Assembly: GCA_025201765.1 (NCBI GenBank)
Contig: MU623372.1
Coordinates: 62,001 to 126,000 of the forward strand
Direction: 5' to 3'
Length of the DNA stretch: 64,000 bases
Origin: Daldinia sp. FL1419
Taxonomy: Eukaryota; Ascomycota; Sordariomycetes; Xylariales; Hypoxylaceae
A model generated the notes under the pieces. That model did no database searches. It saw nothing but the letters and a program-made list of their open reading frames with translations, and was not told the DNA's origin. This document shows, one piece after another, positions 33,191 to 45,600 of the stretch (positions within the stretch are counted from its first letter, which is position 1; each line of letters begins with the position of its first letter). The translations under genes were made by a program, and so were the position numbers.

Positions 33191-34696
33191 ATGTCGAACC
33201 CGGCCCTCAATTTCGTCACCTTTAACCAGGATCATAGCTGCCTAGCTGTCGGTATGTCATTCTTTGACTAGCCCCGCCTCACTCACAATAGCACGTGGTC
33301 GAGGTACGAAGCAGAGCTTCACAAAGCTAACAACCTTAGGAACATCGCGGGGGTTTCGCATCTACCACACTGAACCGTTCTCCAAGATCTTCAGTAGCGA
33401 TGATGGCAACATCACTATTGTCGAGATGCTTTTCTCGACTTCGCTCGTCGCCTTCGTCCTATCTCCTCGCCATCTCATAGTCCAGAACACGAAGCGTGCT
33501 TCCGTCATATGCGAACTTACCTTCCCATCTGCCATCCTTGCTGTCCGCTTAAATCGCAAACGATTGGCTGTCGTTCTCGAGGATGAGATCTACCTCTACG
33601 ATATCACAACCATGTCACTTCTGACTAACATTGCGACCTCTCCGAACCCTGCCGCTGTCTGCGCATTGTCACCCTCCCATGAGCATTCGTACCTCGCTTA
33701 CCCGTTGCCGAAACCCCGAGAAGATGCCCAAGATAAGCGACCTTCACATGCGCCCCCGGCTGCGCTCTACGCCCCAGTAACGTCCGGAGATGTCCTCATA
33801 TACGACACTTTGACCATGCGGGCCGTCAACGTAGTTGAAGCTCATCGCTCTCCCTTGTCCTGCATCGCGCTCAACAGCGAAGGGACTTTGCTAGCAACAG
33901 CTAGTGAGACGGGGACAATTATCCGAGTTTTCTCGGTGCCCCGGGGCGAGAAGCTGTTTCAATTTAGGCGCGGAACATATCCCAGCACGATCTATAGCAT
34001 GTCCTTCAATATGGCGAGCTCGCTTCTCTGCGTATCTTCTACCTCGGATACGGTACACATATTCCGACTCCAGCAGCCTGGCCCCAACGGGAGCAATGCC
34101 GAGGCACAGACTCCCGCCTCTCCTCGGAGGGATCGTTGGTCTCGTAGCCGCAGCTATGACAGTGGTAACGACTCTTCGAACAGCGCGCAAGGTTCCCCCC
34201 GCAGCGAGGCAGCCGATATCCCAACAACGTCCGCAGCGAATAATACAGTAGCGAATAGACGGCAAAGCGGATCATTTAGCAGCATACTACGTCGATCATC
34301 ACAGATTATGGGTCGCAGCGTAGCCGGTGTCGTAGGAAATTATCTCCCGCAAACGGTGACGGAGATGTGGGAGCCTCTACGCGATTTTGCATTCATCAAG
34401 ATCCCCAAGAGCACAGCTGCACCACGAGCCAGCAACCAGCAACTGCGTAGCGTCGTCGCGATGAGCAGCAGCAGCCCTCAAGTGATGGTCGTCACCAACG
34501 ACGGCGGATTTTACGTATTCAACATCGATATGGACCAAGGTGGAGAGGGCTACCTTGTGAAGCAGTTCTCGTTCGTGATACCGCCTTCTTGTCTTTCTTC
34601 TCTAATGGAGTCCTAAGTCCCCAAACTAACAGTCTTCTTTCTCCTAGTGTCCTCGACAGCGACGACAAGCTCGACGCATCCAACTATGGACCTTAG
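33191..34696 (+). CDS. ATG18: Autophagy-related PROPPIN, phosphoinositide-binding WD40 protein
   Basis: Three exons: 33191-33251, 33340-34570 and 34648-34696. Introns are 88 bp (GTATGT...GCTAAC...CCTTAG) and 77 bp (donor GTTCGT, acceptor CTCCTAG); product 446 aa. Atg18 binds PI3P and PI(3,5)P2 and works with Atg2 at the phagophore and vacuole. Seen: NFVTFNQDHSCLAVG joined to TSRGFRIYHTEPF, EMLFSTSLVAFVLSPR, LNRKRLAVVLEDEIYLYD, and the lipid-binding FRRG motif at 229-232 in FQFRRGTYPSTIYSMSFN. A Ser/Arg-rich loop of the blade 6 type follows, and the end GGEGYLVKQFSVLDSDDK spans intron 2. Intron 1 has a second in-frame acceptor (after 33291) that would add 16 residues; the distal one matches the family. 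Confidence 0.92.
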
Positions 34697-36085
34697 AGCA
34701 GTCTTCCAGGTTTGGATATTAATTATAATAATAGTGGTAGTAAGAGCGAAGAGGTCGACATCGCCTTCAGGGAGGAGAAGGATGTAGAGCACGAGAAGGA
34801 GGATGAGGAGCTTCAAGAGGAGAATTGGGAGCACGTTACGCCGGGGAATGAAAGGGCAGAAGCATTAGGTCGGCGTTTACGGTTACGTAGCTGGGAGCAT
34901 CCTGGTGGGATTTTTATCCCATCCCTTGATTAATTTGTTCGCCGAACGCGCACACATACACACACACACACACGGTGTGTCCTTGTACTACGAACAAAGT
35001 TTTACCCCCAATTCATCCGAGAGAAATTTCATACCCCCCAAGAGAAAAGAGGCTTGTGTGTTTTCCATGAAGGAGAGGCGTCGTCGTCGTCATGTTTGGT
35101 GTTGTTGGTGCAATTTTGCATGAAGCGTCTGGCGTTTAAGCGGTTTTTGGGTTCTTACTTTGTTACGTTACGAATTACTGAGTATCATATAGGTACTCAA
35201 CCACCGTCTCAATAAAGAGATTACTAATTTTTCACTATCTACTGAATACTGAACGAGAACATGAAAGAAGACCAACAAATGACAAGCTCATCGACAATGA
35301 CGATTCTTGAAGCAGCACACGTCAGCAGCATCGAGGCAGAAATTCGATCTGTGGAAAGGTCCACTGTGGCTTGGATCTTAATCCTCTTTACAATCTTAAT
35401 TATTTGAATTTGATAACCAGTTTCATAAACCCCTACAGCCCTTTGAATTCCCTTCCAATCCATCCTATCCATCCACCTGATCACACATACATATACGTAG
35501 GTACAACTTACTACAAAAATACTACAAATAACCGGTTTAAACATAAGTTATGGCCTCGTTTGCCCCATCCGCCCGTCCGTAAGTGGGTTGAAATGAAGAA
35601 CAAACTCTGCGAAAACCACGACGCCACCGCGCCAATAGATGAAATAATGATGCAATTGGGCCAGGAGGTAGGTATGTGGTGTCCCTCATGGTTTTTCAGC
35701 CCCCAAATTCTCCCCTCCTCCAATTCTTACGAATGGGAGGAGAAATGCAAAAATGGTTGTTTCATCCCGTCGTCAGAAGTGAAAATATGTGGTGCTTCCG
35801 TCTGATCCGCCAACTCCGAGGTGAAGTACAATCGGGAGCCAAAGAATAAATATGTATATGTAAGTGCCGCACCCTTTGGCCCTCAAGCTTCATTACCATT
35901 CTTTGCATTCCTGCTGCTCCCAAACGCGATTTTACGACAAGCCGCGATGAGAGCTGACCCTTGGACACCGCACGGTAGCCTAGAATTCAACGACTCTATT
36001 CTCAGGGCAAAGCCTGTTTGAATTCTAAAACCACCAGCGGGTCTAAATTGAAAAGTTCCAAAGTTAGAGCCAGGTCAATGCAAGA
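34697..36085. other. Intergenic between convergent genes
   Basis: About 1.4 kb between ATG18 (+) and PPS1 (-), holding both 3' ends, a CA/AC repeat (34950-34973) and a C/T/A-rich tract near 35400-35500. A 144-codon frame at 35371-35805 shows no domain and low-complexity residues, so it is not called. Confidence 0.55.
34950..34973. repeat. AC dinucleotide microsatellite
   Basis: A nearly perfect (CA)n run of about 24 bp with one T interruption, in the 3' region downstream of ATG18. Confidence 0.85.
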
Positions 36086-38368
36086 TTATCTTGCATAAGG
36101 GCGATTCATCGATGCGATCTCCCGTGCAATCTCGCCCCACTCCAGTTCCCTTCGGATACCCCGCCCGGCGTCGTAGGCATATCCAAATCGTTGGCGTTTA
36201 AGCTGCAGCATCTCTTCCCACTTCAGCAACTCGTACGCAAATCTCAGATGGGGCTGGATAATCACGTTGAGTCGCCGGGCGCGCACAAAACAGTACGCCC
36301 GCGGGAATGAAAGGTTCAACGCTCGCATTACCTCCGCGATGCAGATGGTCGCGCTGCGGGAAACACCGACGCGGCAGTGGACTAGGGTGGCGGTGCCGTT
36401 CCGCCGGCCACGGTCTATTTTGCGGTTAGCGAGCGGGTCTCGGACGGGGAACATCTTAGACAATAGACCATAATGGAAAAACCAAGAATAATGGCAATAA
36501 TAGGGGGGCTTGGACTTATAATACGCTAGGGCCAGGGCCAAAGGAAAGTGGATAATAAACTCACCGATAAACTCCAAACACTTCTCGAACTCTTTGGTCA
36601 ACGGGTCAACACCATTATCCTGTACCTTCTCGACTGCGAGCATGTTCTCCTCACCCCATGCTTCTAGCTCGCCGTCCCGCCACATGGCGGTTTCGCCCAC
36701 GCTCAGAATCTGGTTGATGCCCATCGCTTTTAATAAGTCTGGATTATTGGCATGGCCAAGATTACCTAGGTACATGTAGTCGAGGATACGGCTAGGGAAA
36801 GAACCATCACAGGAAGCGAGCCACTTGGGCTCATGTCGTACGAGATTCGTGATGTCTAGCCGACTCTTGGCGCTACAGACGGGGGACTCATGGAGAAGGC
36901 GGGACGCGATCGAGGTTAGTAAGGATACATCAGTCGGGTAGGCGAAGAAGTTTCGCTTCATCTTCGTATGCAGGTCCATCCAGGCTTCAGGAACCGGTCG
37001 GCCAGTGCTATAACTGAAGTATGCGATGCCGAGCATAGTAGATTCGGTATACCCGTCGGCACAATGTATTAGAATCTTCCGCGAGGGACGCATCTCGACC
37101 TCGGTTGCGGAAGATGTATCTGACATGTTCGAATCGCCATCTATGTCAATATCCGACCTCAAGGGCAAAGTCCCGTGTGAAAGGTGCCAGAGCCATTTGC
37201 ATGTGTCCAAAATGCCATCAGCTTCGGCGTAGGACCATGCTGCTGGAAGAATGCTCCCGGATGAAGGAAAATCGAGATAACGATGCTTTACCTCATAAGT
37301 AGTACCTTCAGCAATTGCCTGCAATGCACCAGGATTTATTCGACCGAGATCACTGCATTCGATCAGGATATCGTAAGATTTCTCCTCTCTGCCTGAAGGC
37401 TCAGGCGTTGGGCCCATCCACACATTGCGCGCTATCTCGGTCGCTCTCGCCATCGAGTACATCTCTAACCGCTCTTGATGGAAGAAGTTAACCACGGCGC
37501 CGGTTAGATGGCCCTCCGAGTTGACGGCAACAATTTGGCAATGGTTGTTTTCAAATTCACTAAAAGGGCTAACACAGATAAATGTGTTATATTTCGGAAT
37601 AGAATCGTGCTTCTTCCGCCATTTAGCCTGCGCCGACGCGATTTCCCACGCCAACTTACGGACAATGCCTGCATCTTCACCATATACTATGATATCGGAT
37701 GTTATGGCCGTCTTTGCAGCCTGGATCTGAAAATTGCGAACGGAGAACCCTTCCTTGGGGTCAACTTCGATGAACTCGCCATCGGAGCCTGGTTGCATGA
37801 ATTCATCAGGTGCAATAGCCCCTTTTAGGCGTGAGGTGGATAAGTCGCCGTCAGCTTTTACTAACGTGATTCCACGTAAACAATCAGGTATCAGTCCTGA
37901 AGTATCGCTCCGCGACATAAAAAACGTTTGTTGGATATAATTGCTTGGATGCAAACCATGGAGCCAAGGGAAGACTAGAGCGGGGTCTGGTAGGGGCTGC
38001 CTAGAAAGATAATCTAGAGCAGCTGCTACGTCAGTAGGACAGATCTTGTGGAGGCATAGCGATCCCGATTCTAAACGCTCGAATTTGTCTGGTGGATACA
38101 ACAAAGATGAGCGGCGCCGTTCATTATGCTGTCGTTCATTCTCGCGGCCTGGTGACGGCGGTGGCGTGTTAGGCTCACGACCGGGTGCTGGTCCGGTGGG
38201 ACAAACTGGTATGTGTTTGTTAGGGACGGGCGTAGGCGCGGCGCTAGAAACCGGTTGGGCGTTGATAGTCTCAAGTGCTATTGGAGAAGGTAAGGTAGCA
38301 AGACCAGATGAAGAACGATGTGGAGGAATTGGTCTGGGGAAAGCGACGGTTGTCATTGTCCTGCTCAT
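36086..38368 (-). CDS. PPS1: Dual-specificity protein phosphatase Pps1
   Basis: Two exons: 38368-36565 and 36414-36086. The 150-bp intron has donor GTGAGT, branch CGCTAACC and acceptor AAATAG; product 710 aa. Pps1 is a DSP/cysteine phosphatase linked in yeast to S-phase/checkpoint control. The N-terminus (about 1-90) is Pro/Ser-rich and disordered. A long middle region with ILIHCADGYTESTMLGIAYFSY resembles a degenerate phosphatase loop (HCADGYTES). The C-terminal DSP domain starts ILDYMYLGNLGHAN and has the catalytic loop HCRVGVSRS, with nucleophile Cys615, restored across the intron. The intron has no in-frame stop, so a reading frame runs through it; splice signals and family alignment nevertheless support removal. 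The ATG at 38368 is the first in frame. Confidence 0.92.
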   Translation of the reverse strand: MSRTMTTVAFPRPIPPHRSSSGLATLPSPIALETINAQPVSSAAPTPVPNKHIPVCPTGPAPGREPNTPPPSPGRENERQHNERRRSSLLYPPDKFERLESGSLCLHKICPTDVAAALDYLSRQPLPDPALVFPWLHGLHPSNYIQQTFFMSRSDTSGLIPDCLRGITLVKADGDLSTSRLKGAIAPDEFMQPGSDGEFIEVDPKEGFSVRNFQIQAAKTAITSDIIVYGEDAGIVRKLAWEIASAQAKWRKKHDSIPKYNTFICVSPFSEFENNHCQIVAVNSEGHLTGAVVNFFHQERLEMYSMARATEIARNVWMGPTPEPSGREEKSYDILIECSDLGRINPGALQAIAEGTTYEVKHRYLDFPSSGSILPAAWSYAEADGILDTCKWLWHLSHGTLPLRSDIDIDGDSNMSDTSSATEVEMRPSRKILIHCADGYTESTMLGIAYFSYSTGRPVPEAWMDLHTKMKRNFFAYPTDVSLLTSIASRLLHESPVCSAKSRLDITNLVRHEPKWLASCDGSFPSRILDYMYLGNLGHANNPDLLKAMGINQILSVGETAMWRDGELEAWGEENMLAVEKVQDNGVDPLTKEFEKCLEFIGEFIIHFPLALALAYYKSKPPYYCHYSWFFHYGLLSKMFPVRDPLANRKIDRGRRNGTATLVHCRVGVSRSATICIAEVMRALNLSFPRAYCFVRARRLNVIIQPHLRFAYELLKWEEMLQLKRQRFGYAYDAGRGIRRELEWGEIAREIASMNRPYAR

Positions 38369-39222
38369 GGCGATGCCTAAGTTATTCTTTACGATATAAG
38401 TTGGTAAGTCTCGGCGTTGGCCGCGTGCCTCGTATCAGAGAACGAGATACCCCTAACGCTCTGAGCACCGGGGGTCCAGTGGCGTACCAAGACACAAGTA
38501 ATTGCGGGGGATGAGACTGGGGTGGTTGAGTCGAGTGAAGGAAGGTAGAAAAGGATGAGGTAGATGGCGGGGGGTTTTAAGCTGATGATGGAGTCGGATA
38601 TTAATTGGGGACAGGTAAGATGAGCCCCGAATAATAGCGGGATATAATTTGATTTTCGTTGAATTTTGCAAGTTTAGAGTTAAACTATAAACTGTGACTT
38701 GTCTGAAGAGGTACGTTAGCAGCTTGCGTGTGTCTAAGTTGCTGGTTTGCTTTGATCTACAAAGTACCAGATTATTTGCATATATTTCCCTTTATTGGGA
38801 TTAAATAGGCTGGTGATATTATCTTATGTCCTTATGTATCACTGTTGTTTGACAGTGGCAAAAGGGGAGGGAAAAAAAAGAGAGCAGGAGGTGGAGGGAG
38901 ATGGCATAGCAACGTGAACGGGAAGAATGAGATGATGGGGAGGGGAGAATGTATGGAAATATATGAGGGGGCACGAGAATACATCATACATACCTTCTTC
39001 TTCTCTAAGTAGAAACAACTTTTAGAAAGTGAGTAACCTAGTTATTTCTGAAAGGGAGAGAAAGAACCTATAAGTTGAAAATTCCCAAGAAAAAAAAAGG
39101 TATCGTAACAGAATAAAAAATAAAAACGGAAATGTGAGGAGAGAAGATATATAGATGTAATTACAAGATATGACGATGAAAGATTGGATCAAGGTTGGTA
39201 GGTAATGAGGTAGGTGTAATAA

Positions 39223-39262
39223 TAGGTAGCTTAGGTAGCCTAGGTAGCCTAAGGTTAGGTAG
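39223..39262. repeat. Tandem TTAGGTAGCC-type repeat
   Basis: About four imperfect 8-10 bp units built on TAGGTAG(C), lying in the PPS1 upstream region. It belongs to the same TAGGTA word family found across the window. Confidence 0.8.
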
Positions 39263-40500
39263 TGCATGTAAGTACAGGTAAGTGCAGGTTAAGTGGTAGG
39301 TCGGAAGGTATAATCCAGATGGTTTCACACATTTCAAGGGCGTTGATTGGAGTTACAACCTTATCGCATATCCTTGACGGTGCATCATAGTGCCGTGCAG
39401 TTTCCCCCAGTAGAACCTGTAAGTGAAGTAAGTGAAGCAGCACCAGCGGTAGATAAGAAGACTTGATTGATGGATAAGATGAATGGTGCGAGATTGGATT
39501 AGATGGGATCATGGGTGGTTTAATTCTTTTCCCCCCTACCTTCTTTTTTTTCCCTCTAATTCTTCTCTTTTACCAGGTAGACCAACTCTTTTTACTTTTC
39601 TTATAAAACAGCCACTCCCACCCATTCATCCCGTTCTCCAACATTTACATATGCAATATGTATAAACGGACGCACATATATGTAAGATAGGCCAGATGCG
39701 TAAATGGTATACCCCGTGGCCATTTACCTCCCGTACCAAGATCCATATCCCCAATCAATAGATATTTCGGGCATTCATTGCACCCCTCCTACAATCTTAT
39801 CCTGACGTTTTCTTCTTTGATGGGCGTAGCAAGATACACACTCCTGCCGCCCGCAACTACGTAGCTTGACCGGTGCAGCAAGTCAGGATGTTAACAAATT
39901 ACAGCGTTTCGTTTGCTCACGGTTGCCAAGACAGGACAGCATAATTAGCCTTGGTCTACCCTGTCTTGTCTGTCTACCTTGTCTAGTGCTGGCCTTTGAG
40001 GCGAGGTCTTCCCCTCTATAAGAGGCAAGAGAGGGTCCCAAAGGTTGATCAATGCCGGGGCGAACTGCATATGTACACATACCCCTGCTCACACAGATCA
40101 AGTTCAGACATCCCGACCCCAGACAACCAGGAAGGTCGCAGAGAAGTGGACAAAGGTTCGCAAATGTGATACGTGAGCGCTCGACAAAGAAACGATATAT
40201 CTCTTTTTAGGTGATCTGGAGAACAAAACCCGATATTGGGACCCCTCGGATTTCCTCTCCTTATGGGCAGATAACCATTTATGGATAGATATTCGCATTT
40301 CATAGGTCGGTCTGTATCAGGGAACGCATGCATGTGGCTTATGTCTGCTACGCTCCAAAACCCCAGAAACGAACAGTATGCGCTTCTTCATAGGCTGTCT
40401 TGCCGCTTCCACGGGCATAAAAGAGTTTCGAGAAAAGTAATAGGACCACGACGACGTACAGATAACGGCAGCGTAGTACTAGCCTGCGTGTACGTGTATG

Positions 40501-40536
40501 TAATGTATGTTGTAATGTATGTTGTAATGTATGTGG
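40501..40536. repeat. 12-bp tandem repeat, three copies
   Basis: TAATGTATGTTG occurs twice exactly and a third time with one difference. Intergenic. Confidence 0.9.
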
Positions 40537-41149
40537 TTGTGTAGGAGTGTAGGTCGACACACATGTAAGCTACGAAATGGAATGCTCGTCAGTGAAACGA
40601 GGGGGCGATTCCCAACGTCGTCAAAAGTGCAACATCAGATACTCAAAAAGGCCTTCGTCGGCCAATGAAGGAGATCGAGAAGATCGAGACCCCGCCCCAA
40701 CGCGGCACACTATCATCTACGTATCAGCAAATGTGTAGCAGATGTGTGCTGCCATATTCGCGGCTGGGGTTTCATTGGCAAGCTGCATTCTTGACCCAAT
40801 CGTCAGGGACTTGAACACAATATGGCCACTAATATCGACGATACAGTTGTACAGTTTCCGCGTTCTGCAATAGGTACACATTCGCCACCACTTCCATTTT
40901 TTTTTCTTTTTGCTATTTCCCGTTGTCAATACCTGTCAAGATATGTCAAGCACTGCAAGATTTAAAATTCAACACTAATGCACCCTCTTAAGCATGTAGT
41001 ACATTAGTGCCCACATCCGGTAAACCTCCAACTTTCATCGGCCCATGTCCCTTGCTTCTATTTGCGCGCGTCTGCATAATCTTTCTCGGTGCTCTTACTA
41101 AGAGGACAGGCGCAAGCACATGTTAGAACGTGTAGACATTACAAACTAT

Positions 41150-41194
41150 TGGAGCTACTGGAGCTACTGGAGCTACTGGAGCTACTAGAGCTAA
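41150..41194. repeat. 9-bp tandem repeat, four exact copies plus one degenerate
   Basis: TGGAGCTAC is repeated from 41150 to 41185, followed by TAGAGCTAA. Each unit contains AGCT. Intergenic. Confidence 0.92.
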
Positions 41195-42340
41195 TATGAG
41201 TAATGTGCATAGGCCTAACTTGTCGGGAATTAGCTCGTGAAACGGCGCCTAAGATCGTTAATGTATCAAAATGACTCGATTAGCATAACGTACAAACTGT
41301 ATAAGTGGTTCAAACTCCTTGAGCTCAACTTTATCTTAACTTTCCGTTAAAATACCTAGCTTGCATTTTACAGTTCATCGTTGTTTTCTACCAGCCCTAG
41401 ATCCCAGCTAAGCTCTACAGCAGTTCAGCAATTATAGATGCCAGACCTTACGCGTACTTCTACCCGAAGACTAGGTAGGTAGGACATCTGAGTTTTGACC
41501 GGCCTGCACTTTATGTATGCCAAGGGCAACTTGCGGCTGCAATGCAAAGGTCCGTCCGGATTTAGTCCGTCAACCACGGAGCTTATTTTATATACCTAAC
41601 GTCTTATGGAGGCGACACGATAGCCCTGTCAATGTTGCGGCTTTCGGGTCGTATACATACTGACTCAAGTATCTGGAGCAGGCTACAGTTAGAGGAGGTA
41701 AGACACTTAAAATTAATGGAGAGGTAGGCCCAATCTAAAAAGAGAAAAAGAAAGGAAGCACAAATAAATTTAAAGATTGGCACATGTATAATCGAACTTG
41801 TCTTCTAGGTTAGTTCGATCTGAATAGCTAGTGTACATGAATAATACCAATACTAGTAAAAATTGGAGGTCACTAGGTTAACTAGATCGCTTGAGATGGA
41901 TCCAACGAAATCTTGGTAAAAAAGCAGCTCGAGATTCAAAAGCGTGGCTCGGGTGCGGGGGTAACAGCCACAGCGGGGTGAAGTATCTAATCGAGGTAAG
42001 AGCTCGCCTCCATGTGCCTCCAGCAGTCAGGCAGGTACCTACGGTTGGAAGCTACAGAAGGCACATGTACCTGTCTCAGCAGCCTAACCTTAGACTGCCT
42101 AGCGTGCCTAGTCGGGACCCAGCTGTCCTTGCATCATTCATTCTGTTCCATTCCATTTCATTAATCTATCTTCAGCATCCACGTCAACCACGTCACCGCC
42201 GCATACAGAGCTCGTGCATGTGCATGTGGCCATTTGGTACCCTTCTCAGCCAGTAGAGTCTTCAAGGTACCTTAGACATTAGGGCTTCTCACCTATTTTG
42301 ACCTTCGAATTGAATCTTCTACGCATATCCCAATCTATCG

Positions 42341-42370
42341 TCAGCTCCAGTCAGCTCCAGTCAGCTCCAA
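42341..42370. repeat. 10-bp tandem repeat, three copies
   Basis: TCAGCTCCAG is repeated, the third copy ending in A, about 310 bp upstream of the DDHD gene ATG, possibly in its promoter or 5' leader. Confidence 0.9.
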
Positions 42371-42678
42371 CTGTTTCCCCGAGAGTTGTTTAGAGTCTAA
42401 TTTGATTCCGATTTCCAACTCTCGTTTACCAAGATGCTTACTTTTTCTACCTGCGAGTAGCCGTCTACCAGCCGAGCAACCAACCAGCCAGGCGGTCAGC
42501 CGAAAATAGAAACCATAGGCAACTACATTATTCGAAGCATGCCTTCGTTAATACACTTGTTTTCCGTTAGTGCTTTGTACACGATAGTCTTTTTCCAATT
42601 TGTGGGTGTGAGGGAGATAGAAGCCGGAAATTTGAAACCAACAAGTAGTCTGGGTAGATAAAAATCTAATACGAATCG

Positions 42679-45600
42679 ATGATGTCTTCAACCAACATCA
42701 ACTACTACTTCGGAGAGGTTCCGAAAGTACATAACCATGGATCAAAATGCCGGCTTGCTCCGATATCCCACCCTCCTTGCACCTCCGACGCCGACGATAT
42801 TCCACCAGTAAACGCGCAATACTTTTACGCGTCTTCCGTCCCCATCGACGAACCTCTTTCCACAGCCCCTATTGCTGCTACAGCCGACCCTAAAACAGCC
42901 AGAAGTAGCCTCCGTCCCTTCTCACCGGGGGACAATAACGCGATAGAGAAAGCCTGGTTGAGTCTCGCTTCGGATGACTACCGCCAGAATCACTCCAACG
43001 CCCGGCAAAACAGACCTCCTAGCCCACCGCTTGCCAAGGCGAATAGCGAGAAATTACGTAGTATCGTACACCGGTTAGCTATGGAGCATGCTGAAAAGCA
43101 TACACGCGAAGGCCCCTCGCGGGAAAAGATCCAGCCGTTTACTGATGCTCTACCCGAGCTGGAAACCGCCACGCTATTATGCTGCAAGGAGCTTCTTTAT
43201 GATGTAGGTGTTGCTCTGCGAACATCCTTCTGTGCTGTGGCTAGACGAAGGCAACAAGAGCTTAATCGAGATATGGTTGCACAAGCTGTTATGGGTGAGA
43301 TGAGTACGCTGCAAACTGATTCAATGGCTTCTGTCACCGAACGACGTGCGCCGCCTGATAATATGCCCTCAAGTCAGTCTCCTGTCGGCTCTATGATACG
43401 AGCAAACCAGGCCAATGAGCGACCCAACAGTCAGCCTTCAAGCATAATGTCACAATCTCCCGCAACAACCCAGTTCCCCTCAATTGATAGAAGCGCCAAC
43501 CTGTCGGTCCCTACGAAACCTTCATTAGTGGACGACGGTATTTCAGGTAGACCTTTTGTTCGCGTAGGTACGCCGGAAACTCCTATTAATTCTCCGCCGG
43601 CGTCATTTCCGAGGGCGAACACCTTTCACCCTAGCAGGCTCGCTGAAGAGATAAGGGTTGAAGAAGCTCGACTGCCTCGTCCTACTTCGGTAGAGAATCC
43701 TTCCCCCTCTCCCAGGCCTGTGGAAGCTTCAAAGATGGCTTCACGTGAAGTGACGGTTGGTGTCTCTAGGTTGCACGAAGTATCTCTCCCCGCGTTACAG
43801 ATGAAGCCAATATACTGGTCTCCTGTTAATGATATCGCTACCGTTCTTCGTGCTACTTGGTTCTATAGGTATTTATCAATACTTCTACTAGCAGAAAATC
43901 TATGCTAATTCACAGTAGAGATGATATGAGGCCTGTCGATCCCACTGTTGCTAATCAGCTCGAAGCCGGGTATCGAGAGCTCAAGCCCCACACTGAGACG
44001 TGGAACGATGAGCTTAGATGTGCCGTAGAAGTTGGGCCTCTGGGCGAGGAAAAAGTCTCGCATCCTCTATGGCCAAAAGCATTAGGCAAGTCTCCCAAGA
44101 AAGTTGATGACTTGATAGAACCTCCCATATCTAGTAACCCCTTTTGTGCAGCACGTTGTTTCCGTGGAGAAGCAGCTACTGAGGGTAGTTTGATACCCTC
44201 TCCAAACGAAGACAACTCTTCGCCTATTTCAACCCACAAGAAGTTTGAGCAGTATCATGTAATATATAAAGATCAGACTACGGCATACTTACTAAAGCCG
44301 AGTTTAAAGCCTTCGGCGTATTACGGCCGTCGTCCGGTAGCAAAGATAATGAGAGGCTTCACCGTTGGTATCCCGGTAGTGCGAGGCTTCAATTATGAAG
44401 CCTGGATGAGAAAGCATAAGAAGCAGGACAAGAAACATCAGCCGACCTTATCGGGCTTTAATGGTCCACAAGAAACTGATATAAACGGCGACTGCCCAGC
44501 CTGTAAGGCCGAGGAAGAGCGTGCGCAGGTTACGGACTTAGTTTTAGTTGTCCACGGTATTGGCCAGAAGCTGGCGGAGCGAGTAGAAAACTATCATTTT
44601 ACTCATGCCATAACTGCGTTTCGTCGAGCTATCAATACCGAGCTCCATAGTGACGCAGTGAAAGGGGCATTGAGGCGAGGCCAGAACTCTATCATGGTTC
44701 TACCAGTGAATTGGAGGCAGAACCTATCATTTGAGGATGGCGGACCGATGAAGGAGGAAGATAAGGAGCATTATACACCTGGCAACTTCACTTTGAAGGA
44801 TATCGAACCCAAGACCATTCCTGCCGTTCGAAGCATGATATCAGACGTCATGTTCGACATTCCCTTCTATATGTCACATCATAAGCCCAAGATGGTTGCA
44901 GCTATGGTCAGCGAAGCGAATCGCGTCTACAGGCTCTGGTGCCGAAATAACCCTGGCTTTGCAGAGAAAGGGCGGGTTCACCTGATCGGCCACTCGCTCG
45001 GCAGCGTTATGTGTATTGAAGTTTTGTCGAGACAGCCAACTGTTCCGCCTATCTTACAACCAGCAGCGCCGCTACAGTTGAACCATTTCGAATTCGATAC
45101 CAAAAATCTATTTCTCCTTGGCAGTCCTGTCGCTTTCTTCTTGCTATTAGAAAGAGGTGCGTTGCTGCCAAGGAAAGGACGTCGGAAACCAGGAGCAGAC
45201 CCTAATGATATTGTGTCGAAAGACGTCGTAGGGGATGCTGGGCTGTTTGGGTGTATCGCCGTGGATAACATCTACAACATCATGGCCAGGGAAGATGCTG
45301 TCGCATATCTACTCAATGGCACTTTAGACCCGATGTACGCGGCCAGCTTGAAAACAGCATACGTGCCAAGTACATCACCGTCCTTTCTACAGTCCGTAGG
45401 GCACGCGATGATGAGCATCGTCCCTGGAGCAGGGTCCTCTACGCCAGCTAATGGAGTAAACGCGCCGATTCCACGGCCACCGACGATGCGTCTTCCCTCA
45501 CAACTCGAACTAGAGGTTCATGATTTCTCACGCGAGGAAATCGCCGAGAAGAAGGCTTTTCTACTCAATGATAACGGACAGATTGATTACTTTCTGCGGT

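Larger units (their letters stand above)
38369..42678. other. 4.3 kb divergent intergenic region PPS1/DDHD gene
   Basis: No supportable gene. It carries the promoters of PPS1 (-) and the DDHD gene (+) and an unusual number of short tandem repeats (39223-39262, 40501-40536, 41150-41194, 42341-42370; listed separately). Purine-rich DNA lies near 38860-39130 and pyrimidine-rich DNA near 39525-39620. Frames such as 40281-40544 and 41891-42256 are repeat-driven or lack domains. Confidence 0.55.

Noticed and set aside
35371..35805. 144-codon frame between ATG18 and PPS1
   Set aside because: Low-complexity Asn/Leu/Pro/His start, no domain, and it lies in the 3' space of two convergent genes.
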